DNA from: Candidatus Omnitrophota bacterium
GTDB taxonomy: Bacteria > Omnitrophota > Omnitrophia > Omnitrophales > JACQLI01
Reading direction: 5' to 3'
Assembly: GCA_016204125.1 (NCBI GenBank)
Contig: JACQLI010000061.1
Coordinates: forward strand, 1-7,110
DNA length: 7,110 nt
The translations under genes and the position numbers were made by a program. The stretch's first letter is position 1; the number at the start of each line of letters is the position of its first letter. Positions 1 to 6,256 of this stretch are shown here, in pieces. The notes below the pieces were generated by a model that was not told where the DNA came from, did not search any database, and saw only the letters and a program-made list of their open reading frames with translations.

Positions 1-3000
1 AAGGCTTGCATAGCACGGCTGAATCCATCCACCAAGATCGCGGCCACAGAACTGTATAACGTGGCTTCACTGATACTGATTTGGCCGTCACCATCGAGGT
101 CATAAGCAGGGTCGTATTCAGCCAAGCCTCTCCATATCCGTATAACCTGAAGCACGACAGGAAAGGCCTCTTGAAGGGTAAGAATGCCGTCATTGTTTTG
201 ATCCATGATGGTTGCGGCAACAAGCATACCCCTCTCACTGGGATCAAGAGCAAGGTGGGCAATTCCCTTAAAGGCTGTCCAGTCGGCGACCGTGAGTTGA
301 CCATCACCATTGGCGTCGTAATCTGGGTTGTAGGGATCTAGGCCCGCCACTGCTCTCCCCACAGCGGCAATGACACTAAGAGCTTCCTCTACAGTTAAAT
401 CTTGATCATCATTCTGATCGAGTACATCGAAGGTATGTGCAATATTGACTAGGACGTCTCCGCGAAACCCAAAGAGATAACCTATGACCAAAAGTCCATC
501 CGAGTACGTCTCGGTCTCTCCATTGCCGTTGATATCGAGCGTCCCAGAAGAAACGAGTCCTTCGAGTAAGGCTTCAATCTCTTCAATACTTCGGGTGGCA
601 TCTGGGGAGAGTGCGCCGTCTACCAAGTCATTGCCCCTTAATCCCATCAAGTAACGCACAACCAAAACGCCATCGCTTAGAGCATCCGATCTCCCGTCAC
701 CATCGATATCAAGTTGGCCAGAAGAAACTAGGTCATTCAAGTACGCTTCGATTTCTTCCACCGTATCGCGGGGCCCTGGATCGAGAGCATTAAGAAGAGG
801 AAAACCGACGATTTCTCCTCTGTAGTAGTCAACGAGGTAGGTCCATTTTTTATCTTTGCTCGAAAGAGTAACTTCAAACAAAATACGGTCCAATTCTGCC
901 CAAGTATCTTTATTTGGATCAGGCTCTGGAGAGACGACATTACTCGAGTCGATTCGTATGCTTGACAATTCAACCCCTTTACCTATGAGATCTTTCATCG
1001 CGATAATGGCAGCATATTTTGCAGGGTCTATCTGACTTGCATGGAATTCGTATTCGTTTTGGTAAAGTCTCAGCACAACTTGATAGCCATCGACAAGCGC
1101 CTGTGTGCACGTCTGTCCTGGCATTCCCCATCCCACACAACCGTCATTCCAAGTCATGCTCTCCGCAGATAAGACCTCAATCATTGATTTCTGTTCGTCA
1201 GACAAATTCAGCTGCTGTACGAGGTAATCGATATCCCTTTGGATCGCTGCCTCTCTTTCTTGATTCTGAAGAGCCTCCGCTCGCAAGGCCTTTTGGAAGA
1301 GTTGTTCTAGGGTATTAAAGATTACTTCAACTTCTTTTCCGTTAGGAAGGGTTATGGTTGCCTCATAAGCGGGCTCTTGGCCGATCACTTGAGTCACATC
1401 AGCGGGATGGATGTCGGTAATCGTGGAAAGAAGTTTCCCATCCGCATCGGTGCGGGTGATCTGGACTAGCTGGACTACCACCGCTGGCGGTAATATTGGG
1501 CATCCTTCACATGGATTTGCCTGATCTTGAACCGATACCAAATATTCAAATTTGCTCTGAACAAGGACCTTCCCATCCTTGTCATAATCCGTAACGGTCT
1601 GGATGTGATACTTCCCGTCTTCTATCTTTTTCAGGGTGACGTCTCGTGATGTGACGGGTCCTTGGCTTCCATCAAGGTATGTGATGTGGGCATTAATAAC
1701 TTCGTTGGTATAACATACGGGAGGTTCGCTTGCAGTACAGACGCCCGTCGTGCGATATTCGTATTGAATTTCTTTAACCAATCTCCTATTGCATCCTTCC
1801 ATGACGCACGCAATAAGGGGATCTTCATAATAGATTTTGACAGAATGCAAGCGGTTGTCTCCGTAAGATTTGAAAATCATCTGACCATCATCTGTGATAC
1901 TGTAAGGAAGATAATTCAGATCGAAGAAGTGATCACCAATTTTAAAGTTTGCTCTCTCAAGCTGGAAAACAGTCGGAGGACAATCAGTAGTGCCATCTGA
2001 GGAAACGGTGCAGGGCGCCATGATTTGAGGCCCCATTCCAAGTTGGTATTGAATTTCTCGAGGAAGCTTGCCAGAGCCCAGAAGATTGGCTAAGTAGGCA
2101 TTCTGAACAGGGTCAGGTGATACAACGCTCGGATCAACGGAAACCGTTGCTTTGAGAGTTTTCAGATCTATCTTAATTTTGATAAGGCCTTGTTTGATGA
2201 GGTCCGCGATGTTATCGATAGCGAAGGTGTTTGTTAAATCGGTAATGACAAGCTGTGTAATCGCCCTTGCCTGAAGAAGGACATTTCGGATGGTGTTGTA
2301 GTCTTCAGCATCAACGAGGCCATTTCTATCGACATCCAGACCTTCCACATAACCTTCATCTCCTGCCTTCATGCCTAAGCGGTTTCGAATCGCCGTCATG
2401 AGTTTGTTGAAAGCCTGCTCGAACTGATCTGGAGGAAGGATGAATAGATTTCGAATTAAAATTTGGTCTGTCGCATCGACTTTGCCATCTCCATTCACAT
2501 CAAAATCATTTCTTGGATCATCAGGATCATTCAGAAAAGTAGTTTGATTTTCGCGGATAATCCCTTCGAGATCTTGGATGATTTCTTCTGGAGCGGGCTC
2601 TTGTTCTGCAGAAGGAACGACCGTGCTTGTTGTCGTGACGCCGCCTCCTACTCCTGTGTTGTTATCAGGGATTTGATTTGGGTCGGGCTCAGGGAGTTTA
2701 CCCCACTCGATCCCATAGTCGTCTGCACTGGGCAGATCTGTTTCAGGAAGTTCTCGAGTCTCTAGTTCGGAAGGGTCAGGCGGTGGAGGGGGATAAGAGC
2801 TTGGATCGCCAGAACTTGGTTGAATTGTCTTGCTTGGATCAAGTTTAGTGTAGGGATAGGGTGTCGGTGATATAGAAGGTTCGATTTTTGTATTGCTCGT
2901 ATCTATTTCGCCTCCAATGATAATGCCTAGATCCGAACCAGAGGGTAACTCGTACGTTCCGTCCTTTAGACTATCCTTTGAATCATCAGAAATTTTCCGA

Positions 3001-3584
3001 TCCGCCATAGGCTCATCTCCAGTTTCAGGAACAACTTCCACTCCAATGATCGATATATTTGAGGTACGGTTCCTCCCGTCTGGTAGCGCTTCCTCTTTCG
3101 TGAAGCTTCCAATCACGACCTCTCCATCCTTGAGGGCGATCATGGCAGACCAACTGAAGCAGAAATCTCCCGAAACAGGACAAGTTGTTTGACTCATCGT
3201 TACCAAATGAACCTCAGTATAAAGAGTTTCTTTTCCATTCTCATCCACATGGACGCCAGTATTATTTGTCGGGTCATAAATAAATGTGTGGCCATCGCCA
3301 AGACGAATTTCTTCTTTGGCTGATGGCTGTTCTGCTTGATTATCATCAGGTTCATTGGCTGTTGGTTCGGAAAGAGGGGAATCGTCAAAGAAAGCGTCAT
3401 GAGTACTCGTTAGCGGATCAGATTCCAATGAAGGAACATTCTCGTCAGTAGACAGTACAGGAACCTGATTTTCATCCTGCAGCTCGAGAGGAATCCCATC
3501 CGCCAAACCGTAGGGAAGAGCCTGAGTCAATATCAAGCTGATCGTTACCAGTATGGCTAATGTTTTACTCATTTCTTTTTTCAT
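1..3584 (-). CDS. Large secreted multi-domain EF-hand/dockerin-like calcium-binding protein (C-terminus beyond window)
   Basis: The frame is open without a stop from ATG at 3584 to the left edge: 1,194 residues, C-terminus missing. An in-frame TAG lies a short way upstream with no start codon between, so the start is ATG 3584 or ATG 3572 (Met5); neither has a clear Shine-Dalgarno. Residues 1-29 look like a Sec signal peptide (KKEMSK, a hydrophobic stretch, likely cleavage after GLA), so the protein is probably exported. Residues 30-100 and about 190-345 are acidic and Pro/Ser/Thr-rich linker, including a five-proline run near 263. Then come dockerin-like loops at D362-D373 and D417-D428, a beta-like region with Cys pairs (520-700), a helical stretch (about 755-800), a W812/C816/C826 module, a 58-residue tandem module (940-1047) and four EF-hand loops (1056-1173). 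No catalytic domain is recognised. A structural, adhesive or surface role is inferred. Expression is probably driven by the LytTR-like operator at 3785-3813. Confidence 0.9.
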   Translation of the reverse strand, partial: MKKEMSKTLAILVTISLILTQALPYGLADGIPLELQDENQVPVLSTDENVPSLESDPLTSTHDAFFDDSPLSEPTANEPDDNQAEQPSAKEEIRLGDGHTFIYDPTNNTGVHVDENGKETLYTEVHLVTMSQTTCPVSGDFCFSWSAMIALKDGEVVIGSFTKEEALPDGRNRTSNISIIGVEVVPETGDEPMADRKISDDSKDSLKDGTYELPSGSDLGIIIGGEIDTSNTKIEPSISPTPYPYTKLDPSKTIQPSSGDPSSYPPPPPDPSELETRELPETDLPSADDYGIEWGKLPEPDPNQIPDNNTGVGGGVTTTSTVVPSAEQEPAPEEIIQDLEGIIRENQTTFLNDPDDPRNDFDVNGDGKVDATDQILIRNLFILPPDQFEQAFNKLMTAIRNRLGMKAGDEGYVEGLDVDRNGLVDAEDYNTIRNVLLQARAITQLVITDLTNTFAIDNIADLIKQGLIKIKIDLKTLKATVSVDPSVVSPDPVQNAYLANLLGSGKLPREIQYQLGMGPQIMAPCTVSSDGTTDCPPTVFQLERANFKIGDHFFDLNYLPYSITDDGQMIFKSYGDNRLHSVKIYYEDPLIACVMEGCNRRLVKEIQYEYRTTGVCTASEPPVCYTNEVINAHITYLDGSQGPVTSRDVTLKKIEDGKYHIQTVTDYDKDGKVLVQSKFEYLVSVQDQANPCEGCPILPPAVVVQLVQITRTDADGKLLSTITDIHPADVTQVIGQEPAYEATITLPNGKEVEVIFNTLEQLFQKALRAEALQNQEREAAIQRDIDYLVQQLNLSDEQKSMIEVLSAESMTWNDGCVGWGMPGQTCTQALVDGYQVVLRLYQNEYEFHASQIDPAKYAAIIAMKDLIGKGVELSSIRIDSSNVVSPEPDPNKDTWAELDRILFEVTLSSKDKKWTYLVDYYRGEIVGFPLLNALDPGPRDTVEEIEAYLNDLVSSGQLDIDGDGRSDALSDGVLVVRYLMGLRGNDLVDGALSPDATRSIEEIEALLEGLVSSGTLDINGNGETETYSDGLLVIGYLFGFRGDVLVNIAHTFDVLDQNDDQDLTVEEALSVIAAVGRAVAGLDPYNPDYDANGDGQLTVADWTAFKGIAHLALDPSERGMLVAATIMDQNNDGILTLQEAFPVVLQVIRIWRGLAEYDPAYDLDGDGQISISEATLYSSVAAILVDGFSRAMQA
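3..419 (-). repeat. Duplicated EF-hand pair (72-residue period, four canonical loops)
   Basis: Four 12-residue EF-hand loops begin at residues 1056 (DQNDDQDLTVEE), 1090 (DANGDGQLTVAD), 1128 (DQNNDGILTLQE) and 1162 (DLDGDGQISISE) of the large protein, at bases 384-419, 282-317, 168-203 and 66-101. Each has Asp/Asn at loop positions 1, 3 and 5, a hydrophobic residue at 8 and Asp/Glu at 12, the normal calcium-ligand pattern. Spacings are 34, 38 and 34 residues. The first two loops therefore form a pair, and that pair is repeated once with a 72-residue period, including the similar D-P-x-x-D-Y/P-A-Y-D lead-ins before loops 2 and 4. Calcium binding is a family property; the duplication is seen directly. 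The array may continue past the left edge. Confidence 0.88.
444..767 (-). repeat. 58-residue tandem module with LDI(D/N)G(D/N)G loop and YL-x-G-x-RG motif
   Basis: Residues of about 940-993 and 994-1047 of the large protein are two tandem copies with a 58-residue period. Both contain EEIEA(Y/L)L, then LVSSG, then LDI(D/N)G(D/N)G, then SDG(V/L)LV, a Tyr-Leu pair and G-(L/F)-R-G. The Asp loops start at D959 and D1017. The loop resembles a degenerate EF-hand/dockerin site with a longer insertion. Modules ending in DGLL-x-x-RYLFGFRG are common as tandem units in large secreted proteins of environmental bacteria, from memory and without a family name. The DNA copies have clearly diverged at third positions, so the duplication is not recent. 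Confidence 0.82.
1041..1151 (-). other. Trp/Cys/Pro-Gly module within the large secreted protein
   Basis: Residues 812-848 carry W812, D814-G-C816, P822-G, C826-T-Q, G833-Y and Y845-E-F-H848. The pattern W-x-D-x-C-x-G...P-G-x-x-C-T-Q...G-Y-x-V-x-L...Y-x-(F/Y)-H is one I recognise as recurring in uncharacterised secreted proteins of several phyla, but I cannot give it a family name. The two cysteines, ten residues apart, could form a disulfide in the exported protein. It follows a helical, Gln/Glu-rich stretch and precedes a Ser/Asp-rich segment. No enzymatic role can be inferred. Confidence 0.5.
2301..2501 (-). other. Dockerin-like pair of calcium-binding loops
   Basis: Two loops typical of dockerin type I repeats occur in the large protein: DVNGDGKVDATD (residues 362-373) followed by QILIRNLF, and DVDRNGLVDAED (417-428) followed by YNTIRNVL. 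Each is a 12-residue calcium loop with a following helix that carries an I-R-N motif, so the two halves are related to each other. Spacing between the loops is 55 residues, wider than the compact two-repeat dockerin, so a working cohesin-binding surface is uncertain. The loops are separated by a predicted helical insertion (about 380-412). Confidence 0.75.
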
Positions 3585-3604
3585 TGTAAGTTTGTATCTG
3601 CTTT

Positions 3605-3650
3605 CCTTTTTCTTAGACGATTGAGGTGAGGGACTTGTCTAAGAAAAAGG
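3605..3650. repeat. Perfect 14-base inverted repeat in the leader of the large secreted protein gene
   Basis: CCTTTTTCTTAGAC at 3605-3618 is matched exactly by its reverse complement GTCTAAGAAAAAGG at 3637-3650, with an 18-base loop. In the minus-strand transcript the stem ends 20 bases before the ATG at 3584. Neither side is followed by a run of T, and the stem is AT-rich, so it does not look like an intrinsic terminator. It could be an RNA hairpin affecting translation, an mRNA-stabilising element, or a DNA site for a dimeric regulator. Confidence 0.8.
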
Positions 3651-3784
3651 CAGAAATCAATCATTGAGGAACTTCTCTTCACCTTCACCGTCTGTTTTGT
3701 TTGTGGTTTCATTTGTTTAATAACCTTTTAATTTCTACATAGGAAAGTTACCTGGTTTTTGCCTTCTTGTCGTAGGAAAAGCGA

Positions 3785-3813
3785 TAAGTGGTCAAAAAGG
3801 GGGTTTAAGCGGT
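3785..3813 (-). promoter_or_regulatory. Predicted LytTR (BtsR/YehT-like) operator
   Basis: On the minus strand ACCGCTTA (3806-3813) and ACCACTTA (3785-3792) are direct repeats separated by exactly 13 bases. Both fit ACC(G/A)CT(C/T)A, and the spacing equals that known for the E. coli LytTR regulator BtsR (YehT). The site sits between a LytTR regulator gene and the start of the large secreted protein gene, about 200 bases before its ATG. A weak -10-like TATGTA lies downstream at 3736-3741 with no good -35, consistent with an activator-dependent promoter but not proof. By rough arithmetic with equal base frequencies, such a spaced pair is expected by chance about 5 times in 100,000 windows of this size. 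The likely binder is the adjacent regulator; this is inference. Confidence 0.72.
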
Positions 3814-3827
3814 CAAAATAGGGGGTT
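3785..3827 (-). repeat. Head-to-tail 21/22-base tandem repeat
   Basis: Bases 3785-3805 and 3806-3827 are adjacent copies of one unit with no gap. On the minus strand each reads AACCCCCT, then a T-rich stretch, then TTTTGACC(G/A)CTTA. The copies differ by one substitution (G/A in the CTTA box) and one extra A in the upstream copy. The period is two DNA helical turns, placing both boxes on the same face of the helix, as expected for a dimeric LytTR site. The first copy begins only ten bases after the regulator's tandem stop. Confidence 0.88.
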
Positions 3828-3839
3828 CAAAGGAGGCTA

Positions 3840-4607
3840 CTACCAGCTGCCCAGACGGGACTTGATACCTTTTGCGTATCTCCGAGAGAGGGGGATTTTG
3901 GGTAGTGAGGGATGCTTCAGGGTGATCTCAAAATTTCCACTGAAAAGAGGAGAAACCTTTTCGATCTGGCCAAGGTTCACCATATACGATTTATGGGTCT
4001 GAGCAAAGTGGGCAGGATCGAGATTCGCGAGAAGCTCCTTAAGGGTAGAATTGACAATGAGTTCCCCATTAGCTGTATAAGCAAGAACCTCTGCCAAATG
4101 GGCAAAGAAGTAATAGACTTCGGTCGGATCCAGCACAATCCTATCCTTCGCATTTCGCTTATGTCCTACAATCTTTTTAAGAACACCCTTTCGAATAAGG
4201 TCATCCTCTAAGGAAATAAGCCTTTCCCTAGAAGGTTTCTCTGTCTTAAAGAGTTCTTTGATTCGTTCAAGGGTTTTCTTGAGTCGACTCGGTTCATAGG
4301 GCTTAAGAAGATAGTCAATGGCATTTGCTTCAAAGGCTTCGATCGCATATTGGTGATAAGCCGTTGCAAACACTACCCGAGGTGGATTTTCCCATTCGGT
4401 AAGGCGGCTTGTCACTTCAAGGCCGTTTAATCGGGGCATCTCAATGTCGAGAAAGACTACATCAACTGGCAATTTCTTCATCTGTTGAAGGGCTTCAGCG
4501 CCATTACCGGCCTGGCTTATGATCTGAAAATCTTTATCTTCACTAATCAGCCGCACAAGCTCTTCCTGTGCGAGCGGCTCGTCGTCAACAACCATCACGC
4601 GAATCAT
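3840..4607 (-). CDS. LytTR-family response regulator (LytR/BtsR type)
   Basis: A 255-residue two-domain regulator of normal length for the family. The N-terminal receiver domain (about 1-122) has the acidic pair D8/D9, phospho-acceptor D54 in VVFLDIEMP, T82 in FATAY and K102 in LLKPYE, so all phosphorylation residues are present. The C-terminal LytTR DNA-binding domain (about 143-252) shows IVLDPTEVYYF, the H205-K-S-Y-(M)-V-N strand and the terminal PLSRRY motif (239-244). It should be activated by the overlapping kinase gene's product and bind paired direct repeats in DNA. The ATG overlaps the kinase stop by four bases (ATGA), and an AAAGGA ribosome site at 4614-4619 supports this start. The gene ends in tandem TAG stops (3837-3842) with no terminator before the BtsR-like repeats, which makes the downstream large gene its likely target. 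Confidence 0.96.
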   Translation of the reverse strand: MIRVMVVDDEPLAQEELVRLISEDKDFQIISQAGNGAEALQQMKKLPVDVVFLDIEMPRLNGLEVTSRLTEWENPPRVVFATAYHQYAIEAFEANAIDYLLKPYEPSRLKKTLERIKELFKTEKPSRERLISLEDDLIRKGVLKKIVGHKRNAKDRIVLDPTEVYYFFAHLAEVLAYTANGELIVNSTLKELLANLDPAHFAQTHKSYMVNLGQIEKVSPLFSGNFEITLKHPSLPKIPLSRRYAKGIKSRLGSW

Positions 4608-6256
4608 CGCTCGTCCTTTCGAATGGTTAAAGGCATTTTGACGATCACTTTAGTTCCGCGGCCTGGCTGGCTTTCAAATCTGAGCCCATAGGAAGATCCG
4701 TAAAGGCGAATCAGCCTCTGGTGAACGTTCCTAACCCCAATACCCAGCTTTCCTGAAGTAGAATCAGTCCCCTTTAAAAGGTGATTGACCAGAGAAGGGT
4801 CGATGCCTACGCCATCATCCATGATTTCAGCCGTGAGCATGTTATCTTTGTCCGTTATGTGAATACGAAGCGTGCCTCCCGTCTCCTTTTTACTGATCCC
4901 GTGCTGCACCGCATTCTCAATGAGGGGCTGAAAAATCAGCAGGGGAATTTGAGTCGACCAGCTTGCCTCCTCGATGTCGATATTTCTTTCGATATTCAGA
5001 CGGTTTTGGAAGCGGGCCTTTTCAATTTCAAGATAGGAATTGATGTAAGAAAACTCTTCTTTCAAGCTCACCATCTCGTCTCCCTCCTTTACCGTTCTTC
5101 TGAAAAAATCAGAAAGTCGAAGGATGAGATTTCGGGCTTTCTGGGCATTCTCCTGCCCGCAGATTGCCGCGATCGTATTGAGTGCATTGAAGAGAAAGTG
5201 CGGCTTCATCTGTGCTTGGAGAAAAAGGAGACGAGTTTTTAAAAGCTCGTTCTCCATCTCCTTCCTCGCCTCCTCCCGAAGAACGCCTCCAATCACTGCT
5301 AGAAAAATGAATACCCCTGTTCCTTCAAGGAGGGCTAGGAAGAAGACACTGAAAAAGACGTAGGGAAGAGGCAGGAAGGGTATCGTGGGCAAATAAGCAA
5401 CGATTCCATGGAGTAACCCAATAAAGAAACCGATCCCAAAACCGATCTTACGACTCGATTGAATATTCCTGATTTTATGGGAGAAGATTCCGCTTAAGAC
5501 ACCAGCCGCAACGGCCATCGCGACATAGATGGGGAGCTCCGGTTTAAGAAACCAGCGAAAGAGAGCAACAGCCATACCTGAGAAAAGCCCTGCCCAAGCG
5601 CCTCCTAGGAGACCACTTACCGTGATAAGAACAATTTGGATATCAAAGAATGCCCATGCAGACTCTCCGTAACGTGCAAAATCGAGGAAAGAGAGAAGGA
5701 TGGCAAAGAAACTCATAAAGACAGAGAGTAATGTTTTTGCATTCAGAGAAAGGAGGCTGGTTTTAAGCATCTTCCCAAAGAAGGGCCAGCGGATAAGGAA
5801 GTAAGCAAGAAGAGCCAAAACAGCATATTTCTGAAGCACCTCGATATAAATCTCGAGCCATTCGAGTTTAACCTCTGCCTTGATCCCCCTAGGCCTCTTT
5901 GCTTGAAGGAGGTTGAGGTCAGAGAGGGCTTCGTCCAGCAATCGGTTGGCCTGCTCAAAGTTATCTCGAAGGAGGGCCTTGCTCGCAACCCGAATCTTGG
6001 GGAGGATCTGTAGGATATCTTCTTGATAAACATTGAGCTCTTCCGCAAGAGAAATGGCCTTCTCGTATTTATCAAGCAATTCCTCTTTGGAAACACTGAG
6101 ACCGCCAACGGGAAAACTTATCAGGAGAATGGCAACGAAAACGAGAAAGAGAAAAGCTGGAAGGAAATTACGACTTCGCAAATGCGCTGGGGATAAAGCT
6201 GGGTCTTTTTGCTTTTTGAGCGGATATGACCAATTCGTACGTTCCCCCCATTTCAT
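4604..6256 (-). CDS. LytS/BtsS-like sensor histidine kinase with 5TMR-LYT-type membrane domain and extra N-terminal helical sensor region
   Basis: A 550-residue membrane kinase. A basic N-terminus precedes TM1 (about 31-51). A charged, helical region follows (53-143), probably on the outer face. Further membrane segments lie between about 144 and 325, with a Gly-rich stretch (SGLLGGAWAGLFSGMAVALFRWF region, 214-236) typical of 5TMR-LYT domains. The cytoplasmic part has the HisKA_7TM/His_kinase motif QAQMKPHFLFN with H353, then an HATPase domain: N-box QPLIENAVQHG (443-453), G1 DDGVGI (480-485) and G2 GIGVRN (505-510). It should autophosphorylate and activate the LytTR regulator whose ATG overlaps its stop. 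BtsS and LytS share the membrane/kinase architecture, but the 53-143 region is an addition. The ATG at 6256 has no visible Shine-Dalgarno and gives an 89-base overlap with the upstream gene; a TTG at 6181 (residue 26) is an alternative start that would retain TM1. Confidence 0.94.
   Translation of the reverse strand: MKWGERTNWSYPLKKQKDPALSPAHLRSRNFLPAFLFLVFVAILLISFPVGGLSVSKEELLDKYEKAISLAEELNVYQEDILQILPKIRVASKALLRDNFEQANRLLDEALSDLNLLQAKRPRGIKAEVKLEWLEIYIEVLQKYAVLALLAYFLIRWPFFGKMLKTSLLSLNAKTLLSVFMSFFAILLSFLDFARYGESAWAFFDIQIVLITVSGLLGGAWAGLFSGMAVALFRWFLKPELPIYVAMAVAAGVLSGIFSHKIRNIQSSRKIGFGIGFFIGLLHGIVAYLPTIPFLPLPYVFFSVFFLALLEGTGVFIFLAVIGGVLREEARKEMENELLKTRLLFLQAQMKPHFLFNALNTIAAICGQENAQKARNLILRLSDFFRRTVKEGDEMVSLKEEFSYINSYLEIEKARFQNRLNIERNIDIEEASWSTQIPLLIFQPLIENAVQHGISKKETGGTLRIHITDKDNMLTAEIMDDGVGIDPSLVNHLLKGTDSTSGKLGIGVRNVHQRLIRLYGSSYGLRFESQPGRGTKVIVKMPLTIRKDER
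4614..4619 (-). promoter_or_regulatory. Ribosome binding site for the response regulator
   Basis: AAAGGA on the minus strand, six bases before the ATG at 4607, lies inside the last codons of the kinase gene. It fixes the regulator start and, with the ATGA stop/start overlap, indicates translational coupling of kinase and regulator. Confidence 0.75.

Noticed and set aside
1631..1828. Minus-strand open frames at 1631-1828, 737-973 and 3200-3400
   Set aside because: All three are in a different frame from, and inside, the continuous frame of the large secreted protein, which has signal peptide, Cys pairs and calcium loops.
2376..2383. A single ACCGCTTA half-site on the minus strand inside the large gene
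   Set aside because: It encodes ordinary codons (Asn-Arg-Leu) and has no partner box 21 bases away. About one such degenerate 8-mer is expected by chance in a window of this size.
2301..2501. Evidence for a cellulosome (dockerin in a scaffoldin-bound enzyme)
   Set aside because: The loops are dockerin-like, but they are internal, spaced too widely for a compact dockerin, and no cohesin or glycoside hydrolase domain is visible in the window.
3605..3650. Intrinsic terminator
   Set aside because: The stem is AT-rich and neither arm is followed by a T-run on its strand. Its position just before a start codon also does not suit a terminator for the regulator gene.
3830..3836. AAGGAGG on the plus strand, a perfect Shine-Dalgarno sequence
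   Set aside because: No start codon lies at a usable distance and no plausible plus-strand gene follows. On the minus strand it is just downstream of the regulator stop.
4781..5242. A 153-codon open frame on the plus strand
   Set aside because: It lies fully antisense to the kinase ATPase region, whose motifs are intact. The plus-strand product shows no recognisable domain. The same applies to the other plus-strand frames in the window.
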